Shown: positions 27,301-36,574 of the stretch, piece by piece
Layout of the letters: the number at the start of each line of letters is the position of its first letter
Numbering within the stretch: position 1 is the first letter of the stretch
Assembly: GCF_014641615.1 (NCBI RefSeq)
Contig: NZ_BMIB01000005.1
Location: 138,150 to 202,149 of the forward strand
Origin: Filimonas zeae
Lineage (GTDB): Bacteria; Bacteroidota; Bacteroidia; Chitinophagales; Chitinophagaceae
Length of the DNA stretch: 64,000 nucleotides
Direction of reading: 5' to 3'
Translations under genes and position numbers: made by a program
Notes under the pieces: model-generated
What the model was told of the DNA's origin: nothing
The model's input: the letters and a program-made list of their open reading frames with translations, nothing else
Databases searched by the model: none

Positions 27301-28637
27301 GCATTTACACCGGCGTAACGTGGCTTTCCTGGCGCAGTAGCCCATTCCGCCACTTCCCGTACCGGTCTGAAGCGTGTTTGCTGCATCAGCGCCACAGGCT
27401 CTTCACAATGTAGTGTGGGGGGCAGCTGACCATGATACAATGCCAGCGCTGTTTTAATAATTCCGGCAATACCGGCTGCCGGCATCGCGTGGCCTATCAT
27501 TGATTTTACAGAACCAATGCCTGCCACTGGCAGATCAACAGGTTTACCAAACACCTGTAGTAAGGTTTCCAGTTCTGTTTTATCACCCAGGGGTGTGCCG
27601 GTGCCATGCGCTTCCAGATAACTGATGTCATCTGTAGCCACACCGGCTTTGCCCCAGGCCTGGCGTATTGCGCGTGACTGCCCTGTTACAGAGGGACTCA
27701 TCACGCTGGCCGATGCCCCGTCACTGGCCACTCCTACGCCTTTAATAACTGCATAAACTCTATCATCTGCTTCCAGCGCATCTTCCAGCCGCTTCAGTAC
27801 AACAAAACCGCAACCTTCGCCAATCAGCAACCCGTCTGCACGTTGGTCAAACGGCCGTATCTGCTGCTTGCGCGAAAGCGCACCCAGCTGAGTAAAAATG
27901 CTCCAGAAAGGTGCATTCTGGCTTACATGTACGCCTCCTGCTATTACCATATTCAAACGACCACTGTTTAACTCATGCACGGCATGGTCTATGGCAATGA
28001 GGCTGCTGGCACAGGCAGCATCTACCGTGTAGGCAGCGCCTCCAAGGTTCAGCCGGTTGGCTACCAGCGAAGCCACCAGATTGGGTATTAACCCCATGGC
28101 AGTATCTGCCCCAAAGCGTCCTCTTTTTAACTGAAATTCTTTTTTAACACGATTCATTTCTTCCGGCTGCAAATGTGGCAGGGCGCTTTTCAGCATCTGC
28201 ACCAGCTGTTCTCCGGTGCGGACAATTTCTATAGCGCGTGTAGCGCCAGGGCCTGCATAGTTGCCCTTGCCTATAATTACCCCCGTCTGGTCCAGCGGCA
28301 TATTCCGCTCCCATACACCAGCATCTGTTAACGCCTGTTTGGCCAGTGCCAGCGTTAGCAAATGCTCCGGCTCAGCACCTTCTACGGCCACTGGTAATAT
28401 GCCAAAGCTTAGTGGGTTAAATTCTGCGTAGTCATCAATAAAACCACCGCGGCGGCAATAAAACCTGTCCACCGCCTGCTCTGCATCGTCAAAGTATACA
28501 TCCGGTAAACGATGCAGCGGCGCCTGTTGAATAGCGTCTGTTTTTTCAGTTATGTTTTTCCAGAACGCCTGTATGTTTACCGCACCGGGAAACATACAGG
28601 ACATTCCGATAATAGCAATATCGGTATGCTGATTCAT
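24375..28637 (-). CDS. Iterative PKS 2: KS-AT-DH-PPTase
   Basis: 1420 residues. The ketosynthase (1-455) has catalytic Cys209 in VDAACASSL and both His motifs (EAHGTGT, SMIGHAMPAAG), so it is active and not a chain-length factor. The acyltransferase (about 555-810) has GHSLGE and GFHSP. A double-hotdog dehydratase (about 950-1190) has HPYLIDHALL, MFHGPAYQGI and LLDNAGQ. The C-terminus (about 1290-1420) is an Sfp-type phosphopantetheinyl transferase with VGIDIEEI (near 1326) and WVAKEAYGKML (near 1366). There is no ACP or ketoreductase, so it must work with PKS 1 or the free ACP. A built-in PPTase would make the system self-activating. It starts 33 bases after PKS 1. Confidence 0.9.
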   Translation of the reverse strand: MNQHTDIAIIGMSCMFPGAVNIQAFWKNITEKTDAIQQAPLHRLPDVYFDDAEQAVDRFYCRRGGFIDDYAEFNPLSFGILPVAVEGAEPEHLLTLALAKQALTDAGVWERNMPLDQTGVIIGKGNYAGPGATRAIEIVRTGEQLVQMLKSALPHLQPEEMNRVKKEFQLKRGRFGADTAMGLIPNLVASLVANRLNLGGAAYTVDAACASSLIAIDHAVHELNSGRLNMVIAGGVHVSQNAPFWSIFTQLGALSRKQQIRPFDQRADGLLIGEGCGFVVLKRLEDALEADDRVYAVIKGVGVASDGASASVMSPSVTGQSRAIRQAWGKAGVATDDISYLEAHGTGTPLGDKTELETLLQVFGKPVDLPVAGIGSVKSMIGHAMPAAGIAGIIKTALALYHGQLPPTLHCEEPVALMQQTRFRPVREVAEWATAPGKPRYAGVNAFGFGGINAHVVLQEAPRTAVAQKQQQAKPEKDAVLLLARPTQQELIYALQNKETATGGGSYRLALFQPTDERIEQAIKIVSRNKPWRNKQDIWYSDAGLLTQGGKIAFLFPGLDGLAGGEYASVSRYFQLPSVSAEGTAGKGVLSASLQLLNKSRVIDGALKQLGVKPHMVAGHSLGEWLAAKSAGLVEEHSLAALLAELDPELFELPDTRFLVAGCDYSRVAAFTKDIKDIYLSIENCPQQVILCGTQQATEILAEVLKKEQVFHQVLPFQSGFHSPFIKDRLEGFRAGMERMQFRQPAVPVWSATSLCEYPADPEAIRQLGIRQLTEPVYFRQLTEKLYEEGVRVFIQAGSGGLTGFVEDTLRMRRLTYSMVAANVPVRSGLQQLQRVLAALFTEGAEIDLDFMGVATSETLPDAGVMKLQLGSPFVEDFAVLDSSVVKRTDMYTVAGFEPTGKEHPLLTTLHNNLQLMADVQQNMYDIWQKPVATARKPRTGFAATLDVSLNTHPYLIDHALLRQKPGWHCVADMDPVIPMTMAVELFADMALQQSGAGVVKAVQNIRVLQWMNVANGFTASLKGHWRRESLLQMEIEKYAMADVVLAGEYEHGIGKMDFPAGTDLPDRIPAIKDVYEKHMFHGPAYQGIRKIVRLGDKGITGIIAGGSGKGSLLDNAGQLFGLWLQLILEKDRVAFPVKIQEIQFLKEIELADTPYECTCFLTDLNDEFATCDMVLSRNGETCILIKGWQNRRLEIDNRLWNVSIAPLHHLLATELAPGVFWFHQAYNRVVSWDFILKRYFNQDEKAQYQQMSVTRKKEWLISRVAAKDAVRAFIRHRQQEHLYPIELALTADAQGRPGITGPFTDNLYVSLAHKKTEAVAIARDSPVGIDIEEIADRGPGFYEMVFTEAELALLAGKELMEWATRCWVAKEAYGKMLGKGLMGNPKAYVIQEITEHRLRIADIWIQTIQHQNYIIGWTA

Positions 28638-28670
28638 AGAGTAGGGATTTGAAATAAAAGGGCGTACGGA

Positions 28671-31600
28671 TTACGCCATAATCAGTACCTGGTTTTCTGC
28701 ACCGTATTTAATTTCATTCATAAATATTTCCATGCCCTCCGCAAGTGGTATCATAGATATACCGCGGCGTTCATATTCTTTTTCCAGTGCAGGCGTTACC
28801 ATACCGGTACCTTTCCAGGGGCCCCAGTTAATAACAGTAACCTTCCCTTTCAACTTCCGCTGTAAGGCCCGTGCATACTTATCCATTACACTGTTGGCGG
28901 CTGCATAGTCTGTCTGGCCTTTGTTACCGTATACCGATGCCACGCTGGAAAACAATACCACAAACTGTATATCCGGCCGCAGCTGTTCTGCCAGCACCCT
29001 TACCGGGGTAACCTTGGTAGCAAACACCCGCTCAAACGATTCGGTGGTTTTATGGTTAAACAGCTTATCCTCCAGTAGTCCGGCACCGTGCACCACACCA
29101 TCCAGGCGGCCATAGCGGGTATATATCTGCTGTATAAAACTGCTTAACTCCGGCTCACTGCGTATATCCAGCGCCTGGTATTCTACTGTTGCACCGTTTT
29201 GCTCCAGGGCTGTTTTGGTATTATGTACCTGCTGATATTTATAAATTTCCTGCACCCGCTTTTCAATAGCAGCGGGTGATTGGCTATAACCTGTTTTCAG
29301 CAACCAGGCCTTAATAGCATCTTTGTCAGCAAACGCCGGCAACAACGCATCAGCACTATCTCCCGTATAAGCCGAGCGGCCTACAAGTATAAAATGGCAG
29401 GGATACTCTTTTGAAAACCGTATCATCAATTCTGCAGTAATACCCTGTGCTCCGCCCAGCACCAGCACTACCGATTCTTTGCAGAGCGCAATGGCAGAAT
29501 CTTCTTCTTCTTCTATATCACTGGCAAAAACCGGCTCATAGGTTTTACGCACAGTACCCTCATAAATTACTTCAGCAGGTGCATCTGTATTCATCAATTC
29601 ATCCAGTGTTAGTGCTGCTACCTGCTCATCTTCCAGGGGCGAGGTAAAAGTGATATGCCGGCATTTGGTATGCTCCCATTCTTTATCCAGGCTTTTTAAA
29701 AAGCCGGTATAACCCTGAATATTACGCAGCACCGTAATATCGGCCAATGCATTTACAGGCGCACCCGTATCAGACACGGCATATACCCATTGCATTACCT
29801 GTGGATCTACTTTTTTCAGCATAGCAAAAGCATCCAGTATACCGGGCTTCTGTAGGGCCGATAAGGTGTCCAGTATAATCAAACCATGATATCCTTCCAG
29901 CGATGCATGGCTTTTGGTTATAATATCCGCTGTGGCACCGTGTGCTTTTAGCTGCTGTTGTAAACAAAGGGCTATCTGCCCACCATCATCTGTAATAGCC
30001 AGTTTCTTGCCTTGTAATGTAGCAGGGTTGGCAGGGGCAAACATTGCCGGCAGCAACTCAAACCGGTAGCGCGCCAGCTTTACTGCCGGCCGTGGTTTAT
30101 GCACCTTCTGAACATTCACTTCTGCCAGGGCATTGCCCCGCGCAGCAACTTCTGTTTCAGGTAATCCGGTAGCTACAGGTTGCGGCATACCAGCCAGCTC
30201 CATTTGTCCGCCCGTATGTTCTGTAATCCAGGCCAGCAAAGCCTTCAGTGTTTTTATGGCAGCAAGCTGCTCCATTACCACATCTTCATCTGCTGTACCC
30301 TGACTAAAACCACCCAACTTGTTTTTTAACTCACCAATTATCTCCATACGCTTAATGGAGTCTATACTTAAATCCGCTTCCAGATCCATCTCCATACCCA
30401 ACATCTCTTTCGGATAACCGGTTTTGTCACTTACAGTCTGCAATAACAAAACCGTCAACTCCTGTATATTACGTACAGCGGCCACTGCTGTCCCCACAAC
30501 AGTGGCTGGTTGCTGTACAGTATTATCACTATTCTTTCCGGAATGTTCTTCTATCCAGCTTACCAGGGTACTGATGGTCTTTAACCCCGCCAGCTGCTCC
30601 TGCACCGCATCCTCACTTTCCTTTCCTGCATTAAAGCCACCCAGCTGCATACGCAACTCCCCTATAATCTCCATACGTTTTATAGAGTCAATACTTAAAT
30701 CCGCTTCCAGATCCATCTCCATTCCCAGCATCTCTTTTGGGTATCCGGTTTTATCACTCACCACCTGCATCAGCAGCGCTCTTATATCTTTCTGCACCGC
30801 TGCCACAATAGTTGCTGTAACCGGTGTGGTTTGTGCAGCAGGTACCGGAGCCTTGTTTACAGGTTGCTGTGTCAATGGCTGCTGCGCGGGCTGTACAAGT
30901 GCGGCAGCAGGCTGCCCCAGATAGCCCAGTAAAACATCGCGTTGTGCCAGCACCAGATCACGTACATTTTGCAGGTAATGCTGAATCAATGCTTCTGCGT
31001 TTGTATGAGGGGCAGGGGCTGAGGCAGCAGATGTATCCGGCGCTTTATATAATGTTAACGGAGTAATTACCGGCATAGCACCGTGTGGCGGCAAATTGCC
31101 TTTATAAGGTCTTGCCATTTGCCCGTTCACCAGCCATACAGTATCTTTTCTTTTATACTGGTTGTGGTCTTCTATATTTAATAACTGTGGGTTTCTGCCC
31201 TCAAACAATTTTTCCCAGGCAATCTCCCTTCCGCTGGTAATGTACTTAGCCAGCATAGTTAACAGTTGTGTACCACCATAAACTTCCTTGTCTTCTGTAT
31301 GCAGCAGCAGCTGTTCTGCATCACCATTAATGGCTCTTGTTAAGCCGGTAAGCACCTTACCCGGCCCCACTTCTATAAACACCCTGGCACCTGCCTGGTA
31401 CATCTGTTGTATCTCTTCTGAAAAACGTACCGGTTTTACCAGATGCTCCGCCAGCCGCGCTTTAATAGCTACGGGGTCAGCTGGATACAAGGCTGCGGTA
31501 GTATTAGACCATACCGGCACAACAGGTGAAGCAAAAGCCACCTCTGCAATAGCAGCACTGTATAGTTGCGGCGCCTGTGCCAGCAACGGACTATGAAAGG

Positions 31601-34600
31601 CGCAGGCAACTTCCAATGGACGGCAGGATATTTTAGCGCCATGCAACTGCTCCTGCAATTGCTGCATTACCGGTGTTTTACCAGCCAGCACCCACTGTTT
31701 GGGTGAGTTATGGTTTACAGGATACACTTCCGGCATTCCGGCCAGCAACTCACTCAGTTCTGTTACCGGGCAACTCACAGCCACCATAGTGCCCTTATCT
31801 TCTCCGGTGGAATTAATAATAGCATCGGCCCGCTGCACACTTAAGGGCACCAGCTGCTCCGGTGCAAACACACCCGCAAAACAAAGTGCCGGTAACTCAC
31901 CATAACTATGGCCCGCTACCATATCCGGCTGTATACCTAACTGCTGCAGTAAAGTAGCAATGGCAAGGTCGGTAATACCCAGCAGCGGCTGTGCCATGCG
32001 GGTATCTTTTATCAGTTCCTGTTGTGCTTTCAGCAGGGTGCCGTCAAACACCGCATCCGGAAACAGTATCTTCTGATACTCCGGATAAACGGCAAGCAAC
32101 TGCCGCATAACCGGAAATAATACAAACAGGTCGCGCGCCATATTTATACGCTGGCTACCCTGCCCCGCAAACAGAAAAGCCACCTGGCCTTCCAGCTTAC
32201 GGGTAAGGTATATGCCCTGCGTTTCAATGCCCGATGCTGCCAGGTTCATTTTCAGCAGCAGATCTTCTGTGCTTTCTGCCACAATAGCAATCTGCACCGG
32301 CAGCTGATTGTACAGCCGCCAGCTGCTATAGGCTATATCTTTTAAATGCAGTGTTTCATTATTCTCCAGCATGGTTGTTACCACACCCAGCCGCTCTCTG
32401 GCAGCCTCATAGGTATCGCCTCTGAACACTACCAGCTCGCAGGGCCAGGTAGCAGCTACCGGCTCCGCAGGTACCGCTGCACCGGGTGCGTTGGTAATTA
32501 CCGCATGAAAGTTGGTACCTCCAAAGCCAAACGCGCTAATGCCTGCTATGCGCCTGGCATCCGTCCATATAGCAGATTGGGTATGAAAAGCAAACGGGCT
32601 GGTAGCACGGTTATAAAAGCCGTTGGGTGTTTGCAGGTGAATGGTGGGCGGTTTAACACCATAATATACCGCCAATGCGGCCTTTATCAAACCTGCCATG
32701 CCCGCAGCACATTTGGTATGCCCTATCTGTGTTTTTACAGAACCCAGATGGGTTTGCGCAGGCAGCGCACCCGCCTGTATAAACAGGTCTGTTAAAGCAC
32801 TCAGTTCAGTTTTATCACCTACTACCGTACCGGTACCGTGCGCTTCTATCAGGCCCACTTCTGCCGGCGAAATACCAGCCTGCTCATAAGCCCGTTGCAA
32901 CGCCTGCAGCTGACCCGACTTGCGGGGGGCAGTTAAGCCCAGGCTTTTACCATCACTGGCGCCACCCACCCCTTTTATTACTGCATAAATTTTATCATTA
33001 TCGCGCAGGGCCGCATCATAGCGCTTCAGCACAACCAACGCAATACCCTCGCCCAGGGCAATGCCATCTGCACCTGCATCAAAGGTGCTGCAACGCCCCT
33101 TGCGCGAAAGTGCATGCGTACTGGAAAACATCAGATAATCGTTAATACCGTTGTGCAAATCGGCACCTCCGGCTATTACCATATCCGACTTTTCAAGCAG
33201 CAGCTCCTGGCACGCAAGATCAATGGCTGCAAGCGAAGAGGCACAGGCGGCATCTACCGTATAGTTTCTGCCCCCCAGGTTTAACCGGTTAGTAATACGG
33301 CCCGATATTACATTGGCCAGTATACCCGGAAAAGAATCTTCTGTCAAACGCGGCAAAGCTTCATCCAGCTCTGCCGGCATCTCCCCGAATATTTGTGTAA
33401 ACAAAGAGCGGAAGCCATAGTTATTGGCCAGGTCATTTCCACCCTCTGCCCCTATAATAACAGATATATTTTCGCGCCCTTCTGTACTATCTCCATACCC
33501 TGCATCATCCAGTGCCTGTTTCGCTACCAGCAGGCTCAACAGCTGTGTGGGGTCAATGGCAGCCAGCGATTGCGGTGGTATACCAAAAGCTACCGGGTCA
33601 AAATCAATATCAGGTATAAACCCGCCCCATTTACTATGTGCTTTACTGCCATCCACCACATCGGGGTTATAATACAATTCTTTATTCCATCGTTCATCCG
33701 GCACTTCAGTAACACTGTCTTTACCGGTAAGAATGTTACGCCAGAATTCATCTATGTTTCTGGCACCCGGGTAAATACAGGCCATGCCTATAATGGCGGC
33801 ATCCAATGTTTTCCCCTGCCTTACCGGAATATCGTATACAGCCGCCCGTTTCAAATGAGTTGTATAATCGCCTGCCACTTCTCTATGCAAATCAGTAAGT
33901 GATGTTATGTTATTACGTAAGGCAGCCACCTGCCCTATCATATACATACCGTTTTCCAGCTGTGCGGGTTCTGCTATATTCACCAGTTCATTACCCCGGC
34001 GTTCAATTCCTTTGGCGGCAATGCGCAGCCTGCCTGCATTCAGTTGCTCCAGCTGCTCCCATATCTGTTTTTTATCCAGCCCCTGCTGTAGCAAACGCTC
34101 TTTTTCATGTGCAAAGAAATCTGTAAAGGGCGATGCCAGGCAACGGGTTTCATGCCCCGGTGCTGTTTCCAGTAAAAGCGTATTTTGTTGCAGCAGCGAT
34201 TGCTGCTGAAACTGCGGCAATATGGCGCCGGTAGCTACCGCTTCTCTGGTATACAAATAAGCGGTGCCCATTAATACACCCACCCTGGCACCACGTGCCA
34301 CCAGCGGGGCGGTCATTACTGCTATAAAGGCCGCGGAAAAAGCATCATGTATACCCCCTGCAAAAAACACGTTCAGTTCATGCGCATTCTCTTCCTGCAA
34401 CAGCCGGCACACCTGCTTTTCCCAAAGCACCAGACTACTCAATGGCCCTACATGGCCACCGCACTCTCTTCCTTCAAACACAAACCGTTTACTCCCTTCT
34501 TTCAGATACATATCCAGCAGCGCCGCTGACGGCACATGCAAAAAAGTTTTGATGCCCAGTTTTTCCAGCGGCTTCGCCTGCGAGGGGCGGCCGCCTGCAA

Positions 34601-35741
34601 TCAGCACTACCGGTGGCCGGCTTTCTTTAATGTATTCCAGTTGTTCATCCCGCAGCTCCGGCGGCGCAAAGCCCAGTATGCCTACACCCCAGGTATGGGT
34701 GCCGGCCATGGCTTTTGTTTCTTCCAGTAACTGCCGGGCTTTTTCACCTTTCATCAGCGATAAAGCAACAAAAGGCAACGCTCCCGCATCTGCTACAGCA
34801 GCAGCAAAAGCAGGTACATCACTCACGCGGGTCATAGGCCCCTGTGCAATAGGATAGGTTATCTCCAACTCATGGCACAGGGTATTTCCTGCACTCAGGG
34901 TCTCCAGCAACTTCGCCTGCTTTATGTGCCCGTGTATTGCCTCATGCATAGCAAAAACAAGCCTGTCTAACTGCCGGAACTGATTAACAAAGTCTGCTGC
35001 AAAAGCAACATCCTGTCCAAGGGGAAGGAAACCCGAATCAAACGCCGTGGAATCGAGATATGGCAGCAATTGTTGCCTGGTTGCCTTGTCTGACAACGGG
35101 GGTGAATCAGGCCGCACCAGTATCCTGAAACCGTCTACTACTCTGGTTTCGTTACCAGCCAGTTTTCCGCAGGCTTGTTTTATTTCTTTAGCAGCGCTGC
35201 ATGCACCAAACAACAGCAGCTGACTATCCAGCACCAGGCCCTTTGCGCCCAGTGCTGCCAGTGCAGCACCTGTGTGTATGCCCACGCCGCCCTGCACCCA
35301 TATTTCCTTATCGGGTATATGTTGAATAATCTGTTGAAACAGTATAAAAGAAGCCGTTTCACCCACGCGCCCGGCCGCTTCATTGCCTTTTACCACCAGC
35401 CCATCGGCGCCCTGTTGCACTGCTTCCAACGCCTCCTGTAAACTACCTACCTGATAATATATCTGCAGGCCCGTTTTATGTACAGCTGTACTGCCTTCAT
35501 AAGGCAGTATTACCAGCGATACCTTCTCCGGCAAGGATAAATCACATAACTCCTGCCCGGCAAAGCATACACCAAAAGCACCGGTGCATTGCTGCGCCAT
35601 GGCCTGCAGCGCTTCTTCAGCCTGCTGTTTGTTTCTCCCTGCATGTAAAACGGGAAATGCTTTTGCTTGTTCAAGGGCCAGCGCCAGACGTACGTCAGGC
35701 TTCTCCAATGGTGTAATGCCAACGACTTTAACAGTGTTCAT
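28671..35741 (-). CDS. Iterative PKS 1: NMO-like/NMO-like-KS-AT-ACP-ACP-KR
   Basis: About 2356 residues. The first 600 hold two related FMN-type barrels of the nitronate monooxygenase / PfaD enoyl-reductase family: a first with GNEAAGRVGET (about 120) and WVQGGVGIHTG, a second with YPIAQGPMTRVSD (about 290) and EGRECGGHVGP. Next come a ketosynthase (646-1070, Cys833 in VDAACASSL, EAHGTGT, TQIGHTKCAAG), an acyltransferase (about 1180-1460, GHSYGE, CAFHSPLL), two near-identical ACPs (serines 1686 and 1795 in LSIDSIKRMEI), a KR structural half and a catalytic ketoreductase (GGAQGIT near 2091, FSSVASVYG, TDYAAAN). The ACP motif and the domain set are those of PUFA-synthase-like secondary lipid synthases. 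I chose the ATG at 35741; a TTG 14 codons upstream is less likely. Confidence 0.9.
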   Translation of the reverse strand: MNTVKVVGITPLEKPDVRLALALEQAKAFPVLHAGRNKQQAEEALQAMAQQCTGAFGVCFAGQELCDLSLPEKVSLVILPYEGSTAVHKTGLQIYYQVGSLQEALEAVQQGADGLVVKGNEAAGRVGETASFILFQQIIQHIPDKEIWVQGGVGIHTGAALAALGAKGLVLDSQLLLFGACSAAKEIKQACGKLAGNETRVVDGFRILVRPDSPPLSDKATRQQLLPYLDSTAFDSGFLPLGQDVAFAADFVNQFRQLDRLVFAMHEAIHGHIKQAKLLETLSAGNTLCHELEITYPIAQGPMTRVSDVPAFAAAVADAGALPFVALSLMKGEKARQLLEETKAMAGTHTWGVGILGFAPPELRDEQLEYIKESRPPVVLIAGGRPSQAKPLEKLGIKTFLHVPSAALLDMYLKEGSKRFVFEGRECGGHVGPLSSLVLWEKQVCRLLQEENAHELNVFFAGGIHDAFSAAFIAVMTAPLVARGARVGVLMGTAYLYTREAVATGAILPQFQQQSLLQQNTLLLETAPGHETRCLASPFTDFFAHEKERLLQQGLDKKQIWEQLEQLNAGRLRIAAKGIERRGNELVNIAEPAQLENGMYMIGQVAALRNNITSLTDLHREVAGDYTTHLKRAAVYDIPVRQGKTLDAAIIGMACIYPGARNIDEFWRNILTGKDSVTEVPDERWNKELYYNPDVVDGSKAHSKWGGFIPDIDFDPVAFGIPPQSLAAIDPTQLLSLLVAKQALDDAGYGDSTEGRENISVIIGAEGGNDLANNYGFRSLFTQIFGEMPAELDEALPRLTEDSFPGILANVISGRITNRLNLGGRNYTVDAACASSLAAIDLACQELLLEKSDMVIAGGADLHNGINDYLMFSSTHALSRKGRCSTFDAGADGIALGEGIALVVLKRYDAALRDNDKIYAVIKGVGGASDGKSLGLTAPRKSGQLQALQRAYEQAGISPAEVGLIEAHGTGTVVGDKTELSALTDLFIQAGALPAQTHLGSVKTQIGHTKCAAGMAGLIKAALAVYYGVKPPTIHLQTPNGFYNRATSPFAFHTQSAIWTDARRIAGISAFGFGGTNFHAVITNAPGAAVPAEPVAATWPCELVVFRGDTYEAARERLGVVTTMLENNETLHLKDIAYSSWRLYNQLPVQIAIVAESTEDLLLKMNLAASGIETQGIYLTRKLEGQVAFLFAGQGSQRINMARDLFVLFPVMRQLLAVYPEYQKILFPDAVFDGTLLKAQQELIKDTRMAQPLLGITDLAIATLLQQLGIQPDMVAGHSYGELPALCFAGVFAPEQLVPLSVQRADAIINSTGEDKGTMVAVSCPVTELSELLAGMPEVYPVNHNSPKQWVLAGKTPVMQQLQEQLHGAKISCRPLEVACAFHSPLLAQAPQLYSAAIAEVAFASPVVPVWSNTTAALYPADPVAIKARLAEHLVKPVRFSEEIQQMYQAGARVFIEVGPGKVLTGLTRAINGDAEQLLLHTEDKEVYGGTQLLTMLAKYITSGREIAWEKLFEGRNPQLLNIEDHNQYKRKDTVWLVNGQMARPYKGNLPPHGAMPVITPLTLYKAPDTSAASAPAPHTNAEALIQHYLQNVRDLVLAQRDVLLGYLGQPAAALVQPAQQPLTQQPVNKAPVPAAQTTPVTATIVAAVQKDIRALLMQVVSDKTGYPKEMLGMEMDLEADLSIDSIKRMEIIGELRMQLGGFNAGKESEDAVQEQLAGLKTISTLVSWIEEHSGKNSDNTVQQPATVVGTAVAAVRNIQELTVLLLQTVSDKTGYPKEMLGMEMDLEADLSIDSIKRMEIIGELKNKLGGFSQGTADEDVVMEQLAAIKTLKALLAWITEHTGGQMELAGMPQPVATGLPETEVAARGNALAEVNVQKVHKPRPAVKLARYRFELLPAMFAPANPATLQGKKLAITDDGGQIALCLQQQLKAHGATADIITKSHASLEGYHGLIILDTLSALQKPGILDAFAMLKKVDPQVMQWVYAVSDTGAPVNALADITVLRNIQGYTGFLKSLDKEWEHTKCRHITFTSPLEDEQVAALTLDELMNTDAPAEVIYEGTVRKTYEPVFASDIEEEEDSAIALCKESVVLVLGGAQGITAELMIRFSKEYPCHFILVGRSAYTGDSADALLPAFADKDAIKAWLLKTGYSQSPAAIEKRVQEIYKYQQVHNTKTALEQNGATVEYQALDIRSEPELSSFIQQIYTRYGRLDGVVHGAGLLEDKLFNHKTTESFERVFATKVTPVRVLAEQLRPDIQFVVLFSSVASVYGNKGQTDYAAANSVMDKYARALQRKLKGKVTVINWGPWKGTGMVTPALEKEYERRGISMIPLAEGMEIFMNEIKYGAENQVLIMA

Positions 35742-35891
35742 GGGGTGTTTGGTTAAAGAATGAAATAAGCTTTGGTTTAGCAAGCAGCCGCAAGTATTAC
35801 AAAAAAATATCTATTAATATTTTCCGTAAAAGAATAAACTTTCTTTCACTCCATGCTGTTCATTTTATTCATTCACCCCATCTCCGTGAAC

Positions 35892-35923
35892 AAAAAAGGC
35901 CCGGCAGCAGAAGCTGTCGGGCC
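35892..35923 (-). terminator. Terminator of the 149-residue membrane protein gene
   Basis: GGCCCGGCAGC (35898-35908) pairs with GCTGTCGGGCC (35913-35923), with one G-U and a 4-base AGAA loop. On the minus strand six T follow. It lies 48 bases past the stop at 35971 and upstream of the lipid operon, isolating the two. Confidence 0.8.
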
Positions 35924-35970
35924 ATACTTATGGATTATTGATATATTAATGCTTCAAAATCATAGGCTTC

Positions 35971-36420
35971 TTATCTCAGAAATGCCTCATTAAAACGGCC
36001 TGTTATTACCGGTATTACTAAATTGCTAAGCGCCAGTAAAAAGGCAACAGCCAGTACCAGAGCACCCGTTATTAATAATAAATGGCCAAACGGTAATGCA
36101 TAATATTGCAAATAAAGCCCTGCAAGTAATATCAGTAACGCCATTAACCCCAGCGCTGGCGGTAACAATGTATCTCTGTAGTCTGCCCGGGTACAGGTAT
36201 AGGCACGCCGGGGAAATCCGGTTAACGATTCACGGGCTTTCATTGCAGCTATTGCCCGTGTAAATGCAGCGTCAAAGTCCGTCCCGCTGTTCCGGTAAAG
36301 TAGTACCAGTCCTTTTACGTGTTCTGTCATTTCCAGTATCAATCCCTCATCCACTATCCCCCGCCTGTTTAAATAGCTGGTAATACGCCTCATCTGGTGC
36401 GTGGTCAGTTGCTGGTTCAT
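35971..36420 (-). CDS. Hypothetical two-helix membrane protein
   Basis: The 149-residue protein has a soluble helical N-terminus (about 1-85) and two transmembrane helices (about 87-108 and 112-135). The N-terminal helix-rich part (ITSYLNRRGIVDEGLILEMTEH) looks like a small interaction domain. The family is not recognised. It is separated from both neighbours and has its own terminator. Confidence 0.65.
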   Translation of the reverse strand: MNQQLTTHQMRRITSYLNRRGIVDEGLILEMTEHVKGLVLLYRNSGTDFDAAFTRAIAAMKARESLTGFPRRAYTCTRADYRDTLLPPALGLMALLILLAGLYLQYYALPFGHLLLITGALVLAVAFLLALSNLVIPVITGRFNEAFLR

Positions 36421-36574
36421 ACTGCTTTTTTAGGTGTCCGGTGCTATAAAGACTAACGCTTACACGCAGGGTTTAATATGTAACTGCATAAGAGCTATAT
36501 ATTAATTGTAGTCTGCACCCCTATAAAAGCAAATCTCCTGCCGTGTTCTGCAGAAAACTGCATTTTATACCACC

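Noticed and set aside
30424..30924. 166-residue plus-strand ORF inside PKS 1
   Set aside because: Antisense to the duplicated ACP region and simply repeats its pattern.
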